Shown piece by piece: positions 51,190 through 60,194 of a DNA stretch of 64,000 nucleotides. The notes beneath the pieces are model-generated. The model had not been told where the DNA came from, did not search any database, and saw only the letters and a list, made by a program, of their open reading frames with translations. The translations under genes were made by a program, and so were the position numbers. The stretch is from Kribbella amoyensis. Lineage in GTDB: Bacteria > Actinomycetota > Actinomycetes > Propionibacteriales > Kribbellaceae. Positions within the stretch are counted from its first letter, which is position 1; every line of letters begins with the position of its first letter. The stretch spans positions 4,712,001 to 4,776,000 of the forward strand of contig NZ_VIVK01000001.1 of NCBI RefSeq assembly GCF_007828865.1. The letters are read 5' to 3'.

Positions 51190-52596
51190 TTGAGGGTTCC
51201 GCAGGCTGTTGAGTTGGTGGCCGAGTATCGGCTCGGGACGGTGTCGCCGGTGGAGGCGACCAGGGCTGCGCTGGAGGCGATCGAGCGATTCGGCGAGCGG
51301 GTGAACGCCTTCGTGCTGGTGGACGCCGAGGGTGCTCTGGCCGCCGCGAAGGAGTCGGAGTCCCGGTGGCGGGCAGGGGAACCACTGGGTCCCGGTGACG
51401 GGGTACCGACCTCGATCAAGGACGCCCTCTGGACCCGCGGCTGGCCGACGTTGCGCGGCAGTACCTTGATCGACGAGGCCGGACCGTGGGACGAGGACGC
51501 GCCTTGTGTCGCGCGGTTGCGGGAGACCGGCGCCGTGATCCTCGGCAAGACCACCACCCCGGAGTACTCGTGGAAGGGCGTCACCGACTCGTCCAAGTTC
51601 GGTGCGACGGGCAACCCGTGGGATCCGGCGAAGACGAGTGGTGGATCGAGCGGTGGTTCGGCGACCGCGGTCGGGCTCGGGATGGGGGCGTGGTCGGTCG
51701 GGACGGACGGCGGTGGATCGGTGCGGATCCCGGCGGCGTTCACCGGGACGGTCGCGCTCAAACCGACGTACGGGCTGATCCCGCTCTTCCCGCCGAGCGC
51801 GTTCGGCACGTTGTCGCACGCGGGACCGATGACGCGGACCGTGAAGGACAACGCGGCCCTGCTCGACGTGATCAGCGGGTACGACGCGCGCGACTGGTCC
51901 GCGATGCCGACCCCGATCTCCTCGTTCCTGGACGGCCTGGACGACGGGGTCGCCGGGCTGCGGATCGGGTTCTCCCCGGATCTCGGGTTCGTCCGGAACG
52001 ACCCCGAGGTGGATGCCGCGGTCCGCGCCGCGATCGACGTACTCGCCGACGCCGGCGCGAAGGTCGACGAGGTGGATCCCGGGTTCGCGGATCCGATCGA
52101 GGCGTTCAACGTGCTCTGGTTCTCCGGCGCGGCGAAGGTCCTCCAGGGGTACGGCGACGCCGTGGGCGACAAGGTCGATCCGGGACTCCGGCGGACCGCC
52201 GAAGCCGGGGCGGACTACACCGCGTCGGACTTCCTCGACGCGACCGCGGTCCGGATGGAGCTCGGCCGGTTGATGGGCCAGTTCCACCGGACGTACGACG
52301 TGCTGATCACGCCGACGCTGCCGCTGGCGGCGTTCCCCGTCGGGCAGGACGTACCGGACGGATCCACCTCGCCGGACTGGACGAGTTGGACGCCGTACAC
52401 CTACCCGTTCAACCTGACCCAGCAGCCCGCGTTGAGCGTGCCGTGCGGGTTCACGTCCGCGGGGCTGCCGATCGGGTTGCAGATCGTCGGCGCCCGGCAT
52501 GCCGACGCGCTCGTCCTGCGGGTCGGCCAGGCGTACCAGGCCGCGACCGACTGGCACGACCGTACTCCCGTACTTCTGGCTGAGGAGGCTCGATGA
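51190..52596 (+). CDS. Amidase-signature family hydrolase 2
   Basis: A 468-residue amidase. The Lys is in PTSIKDALW, the cis-Ser in KTSGGSSGGSATAVGLG and the nucleophile in GTDGGGSVRIPAAF. TTG 51190 is selected because GGAGG (51179-51183) lies 6 nt upstream and gives the family start VPQAVELVAEYR. The C-terminal GFTSAGLPIGLQIVG is typical. It overlaps the DUF3830 gene by ATGA, so the two products are made together. The substrate is unknown; an amide or ureido compound arising in the same pathway is plausible. Confidence 0.9.
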   Translation: MRVPQAVELVAEYRLGTVSPVEATRAALEAIERFGERVNAFVLVDAEGALAAAKESESRWRAGEPLGPGDGVPTSIKDALWTRGWPTLRGSTLIDEAGPWDEDAPCVARLRETGAVILGKTTTPEYSWKGVTDSSKFGATGNPWDPAKTSGGSSGGSATAVGLGMGAWSVGTDGGGSVRIPAAFTGTVALKPTYGLIPLFPPSAFGTLSHAGPMTRTVKDNAALLDVISGYDARDWSAMPTPISSFLDGLDDGVAGLRIGFSPDLGFVRNDPEVDAAVRAAIDVLADAGAKVDEVDPGFADPIEAFNVLWFSGAAKVLQGYGDAVGDKVDPGLRRTAEAGADYTASDFLDATAVRMELGRLMGQFHRTYDVLITPTLPLAAFPVGQDVPDGSTSPDWTSWTPYTYPFNLTQQPALSVPCGFTSAGLPIGLQIVGARHADALVLRVGQAYQAATDWHDRTPVLLAEEAR

Positions 52597-53093
52597 GCAG
52601 GTACATCACGGTGTCGCTGGACAAGCGCGGGGTGAGCGGGGTCGCCCGGTTGCTCGACGACGCGGCGCCCCGGACCTGCGCGGCGGTATGGGACGCGTTG
52701 CCGTTGAGCGGTCAGGTGTTCCACGGGAAGTACGCGCGGAACGAGATCTACACGTTGCTGCCCGGGTTCACAGCGGTTGCCCCGGGCAAGGAGAACACCA
52801 CGGTGACGCCGATCCCGGGCGACCTGTGCTGGTTCTCGTTCGACTCCGACGACCTGGGCAACCCGGCGTACGGGTACGAGAACACCACCGGGACCGGGAC
52901 GACCGGCGCGATCGTCGACCTGGCGCTGTTCTACGGCCGGAACAACCTGCTGATCAACGGGGACCAGGGCTGGATCCCGGGCAATGTCTTCGGCACGATC
53001 GTCGAAGGGCTCGACGAACTGGCCGCCGCCTGCCAGGACCTCTGGATGGGCGGCGTCCGCGGCGAGACCCTCAGCTTCACCCGCCGGGACTGA
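52593..53093 (+). CDS. DUF3830 (cyclophilin-like fold) protein
   Basis: A 166-residue protein that matches the DUF3830 family from memory: ITVSLDKRGVSGVARLLDD at the start, WDALPLSGQVFHGKYARNEI, and a C-terminal NVFGTIVEGLDELAAACQDLWMGG. The family is predicted to have a cyclophilin-like barrel and has no assigned activity. It is repeatedly placed beside amidases and Asp/Glu-racemase-like proteins in catabolic clusters. Here it is translationally coupled to amidase 2 and ends the operon that starts at 49948, so it may bind the pathway substrate. Confidence 0.78.
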   Translation: MSRYITVSLDKRGVSGVARLLDDAAPRTCAAVWDALPLSGQVFHGKYARNEIYTLLPGFTAVAPGKENTTVTPIPGDLCWFSFDSDDLGNPAYGYENTTGTGTTGAIVDLALFYGRNNLLINGDQGWIPGNVFGTIVEGLDELAAACQDLWMGGVRGETLSFTRRD

Positions 53094-53099
53094 GAATCG

Positions 53100-53603
53100 T
53101 CAGGGCGCCTGCGCGGTGACGCCGATGCCGTGATCCGCACTGAGGGTCTCGACGTCGGCGAAGCCGGCCGTCCGGCAAGCCTCGGCGACTTTCGGCGTGA
53201 TGCGGTCCGAGCCGGTCGGGCCGTCAGCGCCGTAGAGAATGAACAACCGGCCGCCTGATCGAAGTGCTCGGCCCAGTAGTTGCAATTCACGCTGGGCCGA
53301 GCCGACCCAGAAGAGATTCACGTTCACACAAAAGGCTTTGTCGAGCTCGCCGTCGACCAGGTCGAGGTCGTTCAGCGCGACCTGCCGGACGGCGAGCCGG
53401 CCCGACGAGACCGCCGCGCGATTGCGATTGGTCGTCCGCGTGACGGCGACAGGTGAGCGGTCCGTCGCGAGGAGATGCCCGCGCGTGAGCCGGGCGCAGA
53501 CGAGTTCGGCGGCCACGCCCGGGCCGCAACCGATCTCCAGCAAGCGCTCCGCGGGCTGTGGTGCGACCACGTCGACCGCCCACCTGATCCGCTCAGGAAT
53601 CAT
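53100..53603 (-). CDS. SAM-dependent methyltransferase
   Basis: A 167-residue class I methyltransferase-like protein. Motif I is RLLEIGCGPGVAAELV, the acidic end of beta-2 is ATDRSPVAV, and a motif IV-like ELDKAFCVNVNLFW follows. Its small size leaves little acceptor domain. GAGAGG stands 5 nt before ATG 53603. It converges on DUF3830, 6 bp apart, and diverges from rox. Nothing identifies the substrate. Confidence 0.82.
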   Translation of the reverse strand: MIPERIRWAVDVVAPQPAERLLEIGCGPGVAAELVCARLTRGHLLATDRSPVAVTRTTNRNRAAVSSGRLAVRQVALNDLDLVDGELDKAFCVNVNLFWVGSAQRELQLLGRALRSGGRLFILYGADGPTGSDRITPKVAEACRTAGFADVETLSADHGIGVTAQAP

Positions 53604-53694
53604 CCGCGCCTCTCCACCCGTTGCTCCAGGCAACCCAAAAAGAAGCGGCAAGGAGAGCGAATCTCCCTGCCACTTTCAAGATATAGCTCACTGG

Positions 53695-53713
53695 GGGACT
53701 TGCCGCAAGCCCC
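53695..53713. promoter_or_regulatory. Rifamycin-associated element (RAE) upstream of rox
   Basis: Read on the minus strand the 19 bp are GGGGCTTGCGGCAAGTCCC, one change from the RAE dyad as I recall it, GGGGCTTGCGGCAAGCCCC. It lies about 74 bp before the rox ATG, the normal location. RAEs confer induction of rifamycin-inactivating genes in actinobacteria. Confidence 0.85.
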
Positions 53714-53774
53714 GGTGCGTGCTGCAGAATCTCCCGCCGAAGCCGGATCGACCGGCGGAAACGCATCTTCGTGA

Positions 53775-55232
<1,458 letters not shown>

Positions 55233-55244
55233 GCAGCTGGGCGG

Positions 55245-56183
55245 TCACAGGCCCTTGCGGAATCCCTCGCGCCAACTGGCGTAGCCGGGCTGCCAGTCGA
55301 ACGTCTTCTTGGCCAGGGAGTTGTCGGCGCCGCGGATCTCGGTGAACGCCGAGACCCCGACGTCGCCGACGGCCAGTCGCGCCAGCCAGGTGGGCAGCCG
55401 GAGCGGCTGCTTCGCGCCGAGGATGCGGGCGAACTCCGGCAGCCAGACCGACGCGGCCGCCGGATCGTCGTCGGCGATCTGGTACACCCCCGTGGCCGAG
55501 CTCTCGATCGCCTTGACGGTGGCGTCGGCGGCATCGTCGTAGTGGACGAACGACCAGATGCCGCTGCCGTCACCGATCAGGGGGAGCCGGCGTTTGCGGA
55601 TCAGCTCCACCATCGAACCGCCCTGGCCGATGTCGCCGGTCGGCCCGTAGAAGCTCGCGTACCGAAGCACGATGCCCTCGATCCCGGTCGCGCCGGTGAC
55701 CGTGGACTCCAGGTGCTGTATGGCCGCCATCGTCCGACGCGTGGCCGGGAGCGGGTGCGGGTCGAGCGGTACGTCCTCGGACTTGGTCGGGGAGCCGCCG
55801 TGCGCGAGGTTCCACCCGGCGTAGCTCTGCACCACGAACCGGCGGACCCCGGCCGCGCGGGACGCCTCGAGCAGGTTGTCGGTGCCTTCGGTGCGCAGTT
55901 TGTTCGTCAGGGCGAAGCTGTCGTCGAAGTGCTTGAAGTCGATGCCGCCCTTGAGCGCGGTCATCTGGTGCACCACCACCTCCGGCGCCACCCCGGCCAC
56001 GGCCGCCTTCACCGCGGCCGTGTCGAGCCCGTCGGCCAGGACCACGTCGGCTCCCTGCGCCCGGACCGTGGCCGCGCCGGACTCCGACCGGATCATCCCG
56101 GTCACCTCGTGCCCGGCCGCCACCAGCTTCGGTACCAGCGAGCGTCCTAGTCCGCCGGTTGCGCCTGCCACCAAGACCTTCAT
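55245..56183 (-). CDS. NAD(P)-dependent extended SDR epimerase/dehydratase
   Basis: A 312-residue Rossmann protein. The dinucleotide motif is VLVAGATGGLGRSLVPKL (TGxxGxxG variant); VVHQMTALKGG, FVVQSYAGW and LRYASFYGPTGD follow. The active-site Tyr-x3-Lys is not obvious; YAGWN occupies the region, so it may be an atypical, NmrA-like or lactone/sugar-acting member. AGGAGG stands before ATG 56183. It converges on rox with 12 bp between them. Confidence 0.85.
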   Translation of the reverse strand: MKVLVAGATGGLGRSLVPKLVAAGHEVTGMIRSESGAATVRAQGADVVLADGLDTAAVKAAVAGVAPEVVVHQMTALKGGIDFKHFDDSFALTNKLRTEGTDNLLEASRAAGVRRFVVQSYAGWNLAHGGSPTKSEDVPLDPHPLPATRRTMAAIQHLESTVTGATGIEGIVLRYASFYGPTGDIGQGGSMVELIRKRRLPLIGDGSGIWSFVHYDDAADATVKAIESSATGVYQIADDDPAAASVWLPEFARILGAKQPLRLPTWLARLAVGDVGVSAFTEIRGADNSLAKKTFDWQPGYASWREGFRKGL

Positions 56184-56255
56184 CTCGGTCCTCCTTGTCG
56201 ACTGCTTGTCATCGCGGAGGACACGCAGCCGGACGAAGGTGTGACATGACCTGGG

Positions 56256-57632
56256 TCACAACGACGTGAGGGTGTGCTCCGTCGGGCCGAACGCGACGTT
56301 GACGGCGGCGTCGACCGTCATCCCCTGATCGGCCGGACGACAGGTGAAGGTGGCGACGAAGGGAGTCTCCAGGAACCGGATGGTGGCCGTGAACGTGCCG
56401 TCGCCGCCGTGGGCCGAGGTGACGATGCGCTGCTTGGGCTCCTGGAGGACGTCGTACTGCTCCTGCCAGTCGCCCGGTGCGCACCGGATCTCCTGGGTGC
56501 CCTGCCCCGAGGACAACGTGAACGTGCCGGTGCCGTCCGGGTCGAGGCGTACGGCGACGAGGCCGGTCACGGTCGGCTCGAAGGTGTACGTCCTCCCGTC
56601 GCCGGCTGTGGGTGCCGGACCCGTCGGTGGGAGCAGCTCCAGCTTCTCGGGTCGAGGTGCCAAGGGGGTCTCCGGCGCACGACCTTCGAGGGCGGGCAGC
56701 AGGTGGGCCCAGATCGTGTCCATCGTGGCCTGCATGTCGGACCCGGCGCTGGTGATGATCACCGCGGTGTCGTGGTCGGGCAGGACCAGGCAGAACTGAC
56801 CGAACGCGCCGTCGCCGCGGTACGCGTTGTGGCGGGCCCGCCAGAACTGGTACCCGTAGCCGACCCGCCAGTCCGCGGTGTCGCGGTGACTGTTGTCGAC
56901 CTGGCCGGCGGTCGCCTCGTCGATCCATGCGGCGGGGACCAGCTGCCGGCCCTCCCACTCACCGCGCTGGAGCAGGAACTGGCCGAACTTGGCCAGCGAC
57001 TCGGTGCTGATACTCAGACCCCAGCCGCCGGTGGTGATGCCCTCGCGGGACACGTCCCAGGTCGCCTCGGTCACGCCGAGCGGCTCGAACAGCCGCGGGC
57101 GCAGGTAGTCGAGCAGGCGCTCGCCGGTGAGCCGCTGCAGGATCGCGGACAGCATGTACGTCGCGCCGCTGTTGTAGACGAAAGCGGTGCCCGGAGCGTG
57201 CTCGACCTCCAGGCCGAGGAAGATCCGGACCATCCGGCGGTCGCGGGTGAGCGCCTCGACGGTGTCCTCGCTGTGTCCGGTCGTCATCGTCAGCAGGTGC
57301 CGGACCTCCATCGCGGCGAGGTGCTCGCCGATCGTCGCGGGCAGCTCGTCGGCGGTGAAGAACGACACCACCTTGTCGTCGAGCGTGAGCAGGCCGGCCT
57401 CGATCGCCAGTCCGACCGCCATCGAGGTGAAGCTCTTCGACACCGAGAACAGCAGGTGCGGATCGGCCAGCCGGTACGGCGACCACTCCTCCTCGAGCAC
57501 GACGTGACCGTTCTTCACCAGCATCACGGTCTGGATCTCCTGGCTCGACGCGTCGAGGGCCGCGACGAAATCGTCGAGGACGGTGGCCGTCAGGCCTTGG
57601 GCTTCGGGCGTACTCCGTGGAAGGCTGCTCAC
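56256..57632 (-). CDS. Serine hydrolase, class C beta-lactamase fold
   Basis: A 458-residue penicillin-binding-protein-like hydrolase. The nucleophile motif SxxK is in LFSVSKSFTS (about residue 65), the YxN-type motif in FVYNSGATYML, and RVGYGYQFWRARHNAYRGDG follows. The C-terminal 130 residues form a beta-rich lipocalin-like extension seen in esterase EstB/6-aminohexanoate-hydrolase relatives. No signal peptide, so it is cytosolic; an esterase, amidase or peptidase role is likelier than cell-wall or antibiotic hydrolysis. It is divergent to the lipid kinase. Confidence 0.86.
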   Translation of the reverse strand: MSSLPRSTPEAQGLTATVLDDFVAALDASSQEIQTVMLVKNGHVVLEEEWSPYRLADPHLLFSVSKSFTSMAVGLAIEAGLLTLDDKVVSFFTADELPATIGEHLAAMEVRHLLTMTTGHSEDTVEALTRDRRMVRIFLGLEVEHAPGTAFVYNSGATYMLSAILQRLTGERLLDYLRPRLFEPLGVTEATWDVSREGITTGGWGLSISTESLAKFGQFLLQRGEWEGRQLVPAAWIDEATAGQVDNSHRDTADWRVGYGYQFWRARHNAYRGDGAFGQFCLVLPDHDTAVIITSAGSDMQATMDTIWAHLLPALEGRAPETPLAPRPEKLELLPPTGPAPTAGDGRTYTFEPTVTGLVAVRLDPDGTGTFTLSSGQGTQEIRCAPGDWQEQYDVLQEPKQRIVTSAHGGDGTFTATIRFLETPFVATFTCRPADQGMTVDAAVNVAFGPTEHTLTSL

Positions 57633-57667
57633 GCCAGCACGCTAGCGCTCCGAACGGACAAAATCAG

Positions 57668-58783
57668 GTGACAGAGTCCACCCCGCCCGAAGACCTCGAC
57701 GGCTGCCCCGCGCCGGACGCCACCCCGGACGACAACCCGGCGACGTCGGACCACCCCCAGTCCGAGCAAGCCACCGCGGACGACGACGAACCGACCGAGC
57801 CACCCGCGGACCAGGCCACCACGGACAAAGCCTCGACCGATCAGGGCGCAGCCGGCCAGGCGGCGGCCGATCAAGCCGTGGACGACGAGGCGCGGCGGGT
57901 GGCGGTGATCCTGAATCCGATCAAGGTCGGGGACGCCGACGTGTTCCGCGACACCGTCGGGGCCGCGCTGACCAAGCGTGGGTTCGACGAGCCGCTCTGG
58001 CTCGAGACGACCGAGGACGACGCCGGCGTGACGATGGCGCGCCGCGCGATCGAGGAGACGGTGGACCTGGTCGTGGTGGCCGGCGGGGACGGGACCGTCC
58101 GGGTGGCCTGCGCCGAGCTGGCCCGGACCAACATCCCGGTCGCCGTCCTGCCCGCCGGGACCGGCAACCTGCTCGCCCGCAACCTCGGCATCTCGCTCGA
58201 CCTCGAGGCCGCGCTCGGCGAGTTGCTGGACGGGGCCGAGCAGCGGATCGACAGCGTGCTGATCGAGGGCGACGAGCTGACCACCGACCGGTTCGTGGTG
58301 ATGGCCGGTCTCGGCCTGGACGCGGCGATCATCGCCGACGCGCCGGACGAACTGAAGAAGCGGGTCGGCTGGGCGGCGTACGTGGTGTCGACGCTGAAGA
58401 ACCTGAACCACCCGTTCGTGAAGGTGGAGATCGTCGTCGACGACCAGCCGCCGGTGACGCGGCGGGCCCGGACCGTGGTGATCGGCAACGTCGGCACCCT
58501 GCAGGCGAACATCCCGCTGCTGCCCGAGGCCGCGCCCGACGACGGCCGGATCGACGCCGTGGTCCTGGCGCCGCGGCGGCTCAGCCACTGGCCCCGGCTC
58601 GCGCTCGGCCTGGTGGTCAAGTCGATCAACGAGGGCCGGCACATCGAGCGCTTCACCGGCGAGCGGATCCAGGTGAAGGCCACGAAGACGGTTCGTCGGC
58701 AACTCGACGGCGACGCCATCGCCGACGGCACCACGCTCAGCGCCAAGGTCGACCCGTCCGCCCTGGTGGTCCGCATCCCCTGA
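57668..58783 (+). CDS. Diacylglycerol kinase/NAD kinase-fold lipid kinase
   Basis: A 371-residue kinase of the DagK/YegS/BmrU family that phosphorylates a lipid such as diacylglycerol. The catalytic signature is VVVAGGDGTVRVAC (about residue 142), followed by AVLPAGTGNLLARNLGI and IGNVGTLQANIPLLPEA. The first 75 residues are an acidic Asp/Ala/Thr/Gln-rich extension with repeated DQA units, not part of the fold. GTG 57668 is the likely start, 36 bp from the divergent hydrolase. It converges tightly with sigJ, 3 bp apart. Confidence 0.9.
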   Translation: MTESTPPEDLDGCPAPDATPDDNPATSDHPQSEQATADDDEPTEPPADQATTDKASTDQGAAGQAAADQAVDDEARRVAVILNPIKVGDADVFRDTVGAALTKRGFDEPLWLETTEDDAGVTMARRAIEETVDLVVVAGGDGTVRVACAELARTNIPVAVLPAGTGNLLARNLGISLDLEAALGELLDGAEQRIDSVLIEGDELTTDRFVVMAGLGLDAAIIADAPDELKKRVGWAAYVVSTLKNLNHPFVKVEIVVDDQPPVTRRARTVVIGNVGTLQANIPLLPEAAPDDGRIDAVVLAPRRLSHWPRLALGLVVKSINEGRHIERFTGERIQVKATKTVRRQLDGDAIADGTTLSAKVDPSALVVRIP

Positions 58784-58786
58784 CGC

Positions 58787-59641
58787 TCAGGGAAGGTGGC
58801 CGAGTTTCTCGGGGTTGACCACCCCGTGGATCGCGGCCACCCGGCCGTCGGCGAGGACCATCGACCATACCGCCACGGTCCGCCCGTCCGGCCCGAGCAT
58901 CCGCAGCGCGGGCTGCCCGCCGACATGGACCGGTTCGACCGTCACCCCCACGGCCGAAAACTTGCTGAAGGCCCCTATCAGCAGCCGCGCGACCCGGTCC
59001 GATCCGGCCACCGGGCGCGGCAATCCCTGCGCCTTGCCGCCGCCGTCGCCGACGAACGTCACCGTGGGCGCGAGCAGAGTGACCAACGGCTCCAGCTCGC
59101 CGTCCTCACACGCGGCAACGAACAGTCGCGTCAACTCGTCCCGCTCGGACTCCGACGGCTCGAACCGCGGCCGCTCCTCTGCGAGCAACCGCCGAGCCCG
59201 GACCGCGAGCTGCCGCACGGCCGGCTGACTCTTCGCCAGCATCGCGGCCACCTCGTCGTACGGGTACTGGAACACGTCCCGCAGCAGGAACACGGCCCGC
59301 TGATCCGGCGACAACCGCTCCAGTACCAGGAGGAACGCGGTGGCGAGCGAGTCGGACAAGGCAACGCGATCCGCGAGGTCGACGTACTCGTCCACGGCCG
59401 GCTCCGGCAGCCACGGCCCGGCGTACACCTCCCGTTGGCGGCGAGCCGAACGCAACTGGTCGATCGCTAGCCGTGTGGTCACCGTGGTGAGGAACGCCTT
59501 CGGCGACGCGACCTCGTCGGTCTCCCGGTGCAGGCGCAGGTACGCCTCCTGGACGACGTCCTCCGCGTCGCCGAAGCGGCCGAGCATGCGGTACGCGATC
59601 GACAGCAGCAACGGGCGCAGCGAGGTACCGGCTTGATCCAT
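58787..59641 (-). CDS. sigJ: ECF41-family RNA polymerase sigma factor SigJ
   Basis: A 284-residue ECF sigma factor. Region 2 is LLLSIAYRMLGRFGDAEDVVQEAYL, region 4 is LERLSPDQRAVFLLRDVF through PAVRQLAVRARRLL. A C-terminal SnoaL/NTF2-like domain follows that contains the ECF41 motif DGGGK; this domain regulates the sigma factor in cis in place of an anti-sigma. GAGGG precedes ATG 59641. The divergent DoxX gene has a promoter of the ECF41 type and is its probable target. Confidence 0.93.
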   Translation of the reverse strand: MDQAGTSLRPLLLSIAYRMLGRFGDAEDVVQEAYLRLHRETDEVASPKAFLTTVTTRLAIDQLRSARRQREVYAGPWLPEPAVDEYVDLADRVALSDSLATAFLLVLERLSPDQRAVFLLRDVFQYPYDEVAAMLAKSQPAVRQLAVRARRLLAEERPRFEPSESERDELTRLFVAACEDGELEPLVTLLAPTVTFVGDGGGKAQGLPRPVAGSDRVARLLIGAFSKFSAVGVTVEPVHVGGQPALRMLGPDGRTVAVWSMVLADGRVAAIHGVVNPEKLGHLP

Positions 59642-59704
59642 CACACCCTCTAGGACGATCCACGGCATCCGCCCGTGACAGTCCAGGTCATCGTCCCGGA
59701 AGCA

Positions 59705-59730
59705 GTCACAGCCAGGTCTGGTCGATCGTC
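59705..59730 (+). promoter_or_regulatory. ECF41-type promoter of the DoxX gene
   Basis: GTCACA at 59705-59710, 16 nt, then CGTC at 59727-59730. This agrees with the TGTCACA-N16-CGTC consensus reported for ECF41 sigma factors except for the first base. It lies 32 bp before ATG 59763, which has AGAGGAG as ribosome site. Confidence 0.8.
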
Positions 59731-59762
59731 TCCGACCGTATCCCCACACCAGAGGAGACACC

Positions 59763-60143
59763 ATGACCTTCGCCACCTGGGTCGTCACCGGCCTGCTCGC
59801 TGCCGTCTTCACCGTGTCAGGGGTCGCCAAGTCGACGATGTCCCGGGACCGTCTGATCGCGTCCGGGCAGACCGGGATCGCGCCGTTCCCGTTGCCGTTG
59901 GTCCGCGGGGTCGCGATCTGCGAACTGCTCGCCGTCGCCGGGCTGTTCGCGCCGTGGCTCACGGACACCGCGCGGTACCTCACGCCGCTCGCCGCGGTCG
60001 GCCTGGGCGTCGTGATGGTGGGTGCCGCGATCAGCCACGCCTCCTTGAGGGAGCCGGGATCGGTGGCGGTGAACCTGCTGATCCTGAGCGGATGCGTGTT
60101 CGTCGCCGCGACTCGATTCGCCGCCCTCGGTCAGCTGTCTTGA
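59763..60143 (+). CDS. DoxX-family membrane protein
   Basis: A 126-residue protein with four hydrophobic segments, starting WVVTGLLAAVFTVSGVAKS, the DoxX/MauE opening. PLPLVRGVAICELLAVAGLF and AVGLGVVMVGAAISH follow. DoxX-like proteins are linked to thiol and redox stress or sulphur metabolism without a firm activity. Oxidoreductases and carboxymuconolactone-decarboxylase-like proteins are the usual ECF41 targets; DoxX is a less common but known partner. Confidence 0.88.
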   Translation: MTFATWVVTGLLAAVFTVSGVAKSTMSRDRLIASGQTGIAPFPLPLVRGVAICELLAVAGLFAPWLTDTARYLTPLAAVGLGVVMVGAAISHASLREPGSVAVNLLILSGCVFVAATRFAALGQLS

Positions 60144-60194
60144 CCAGGCACGTTGGTCGAGATTCTGTGGCGGCGAAGCTCCTGATCGGGGTGG

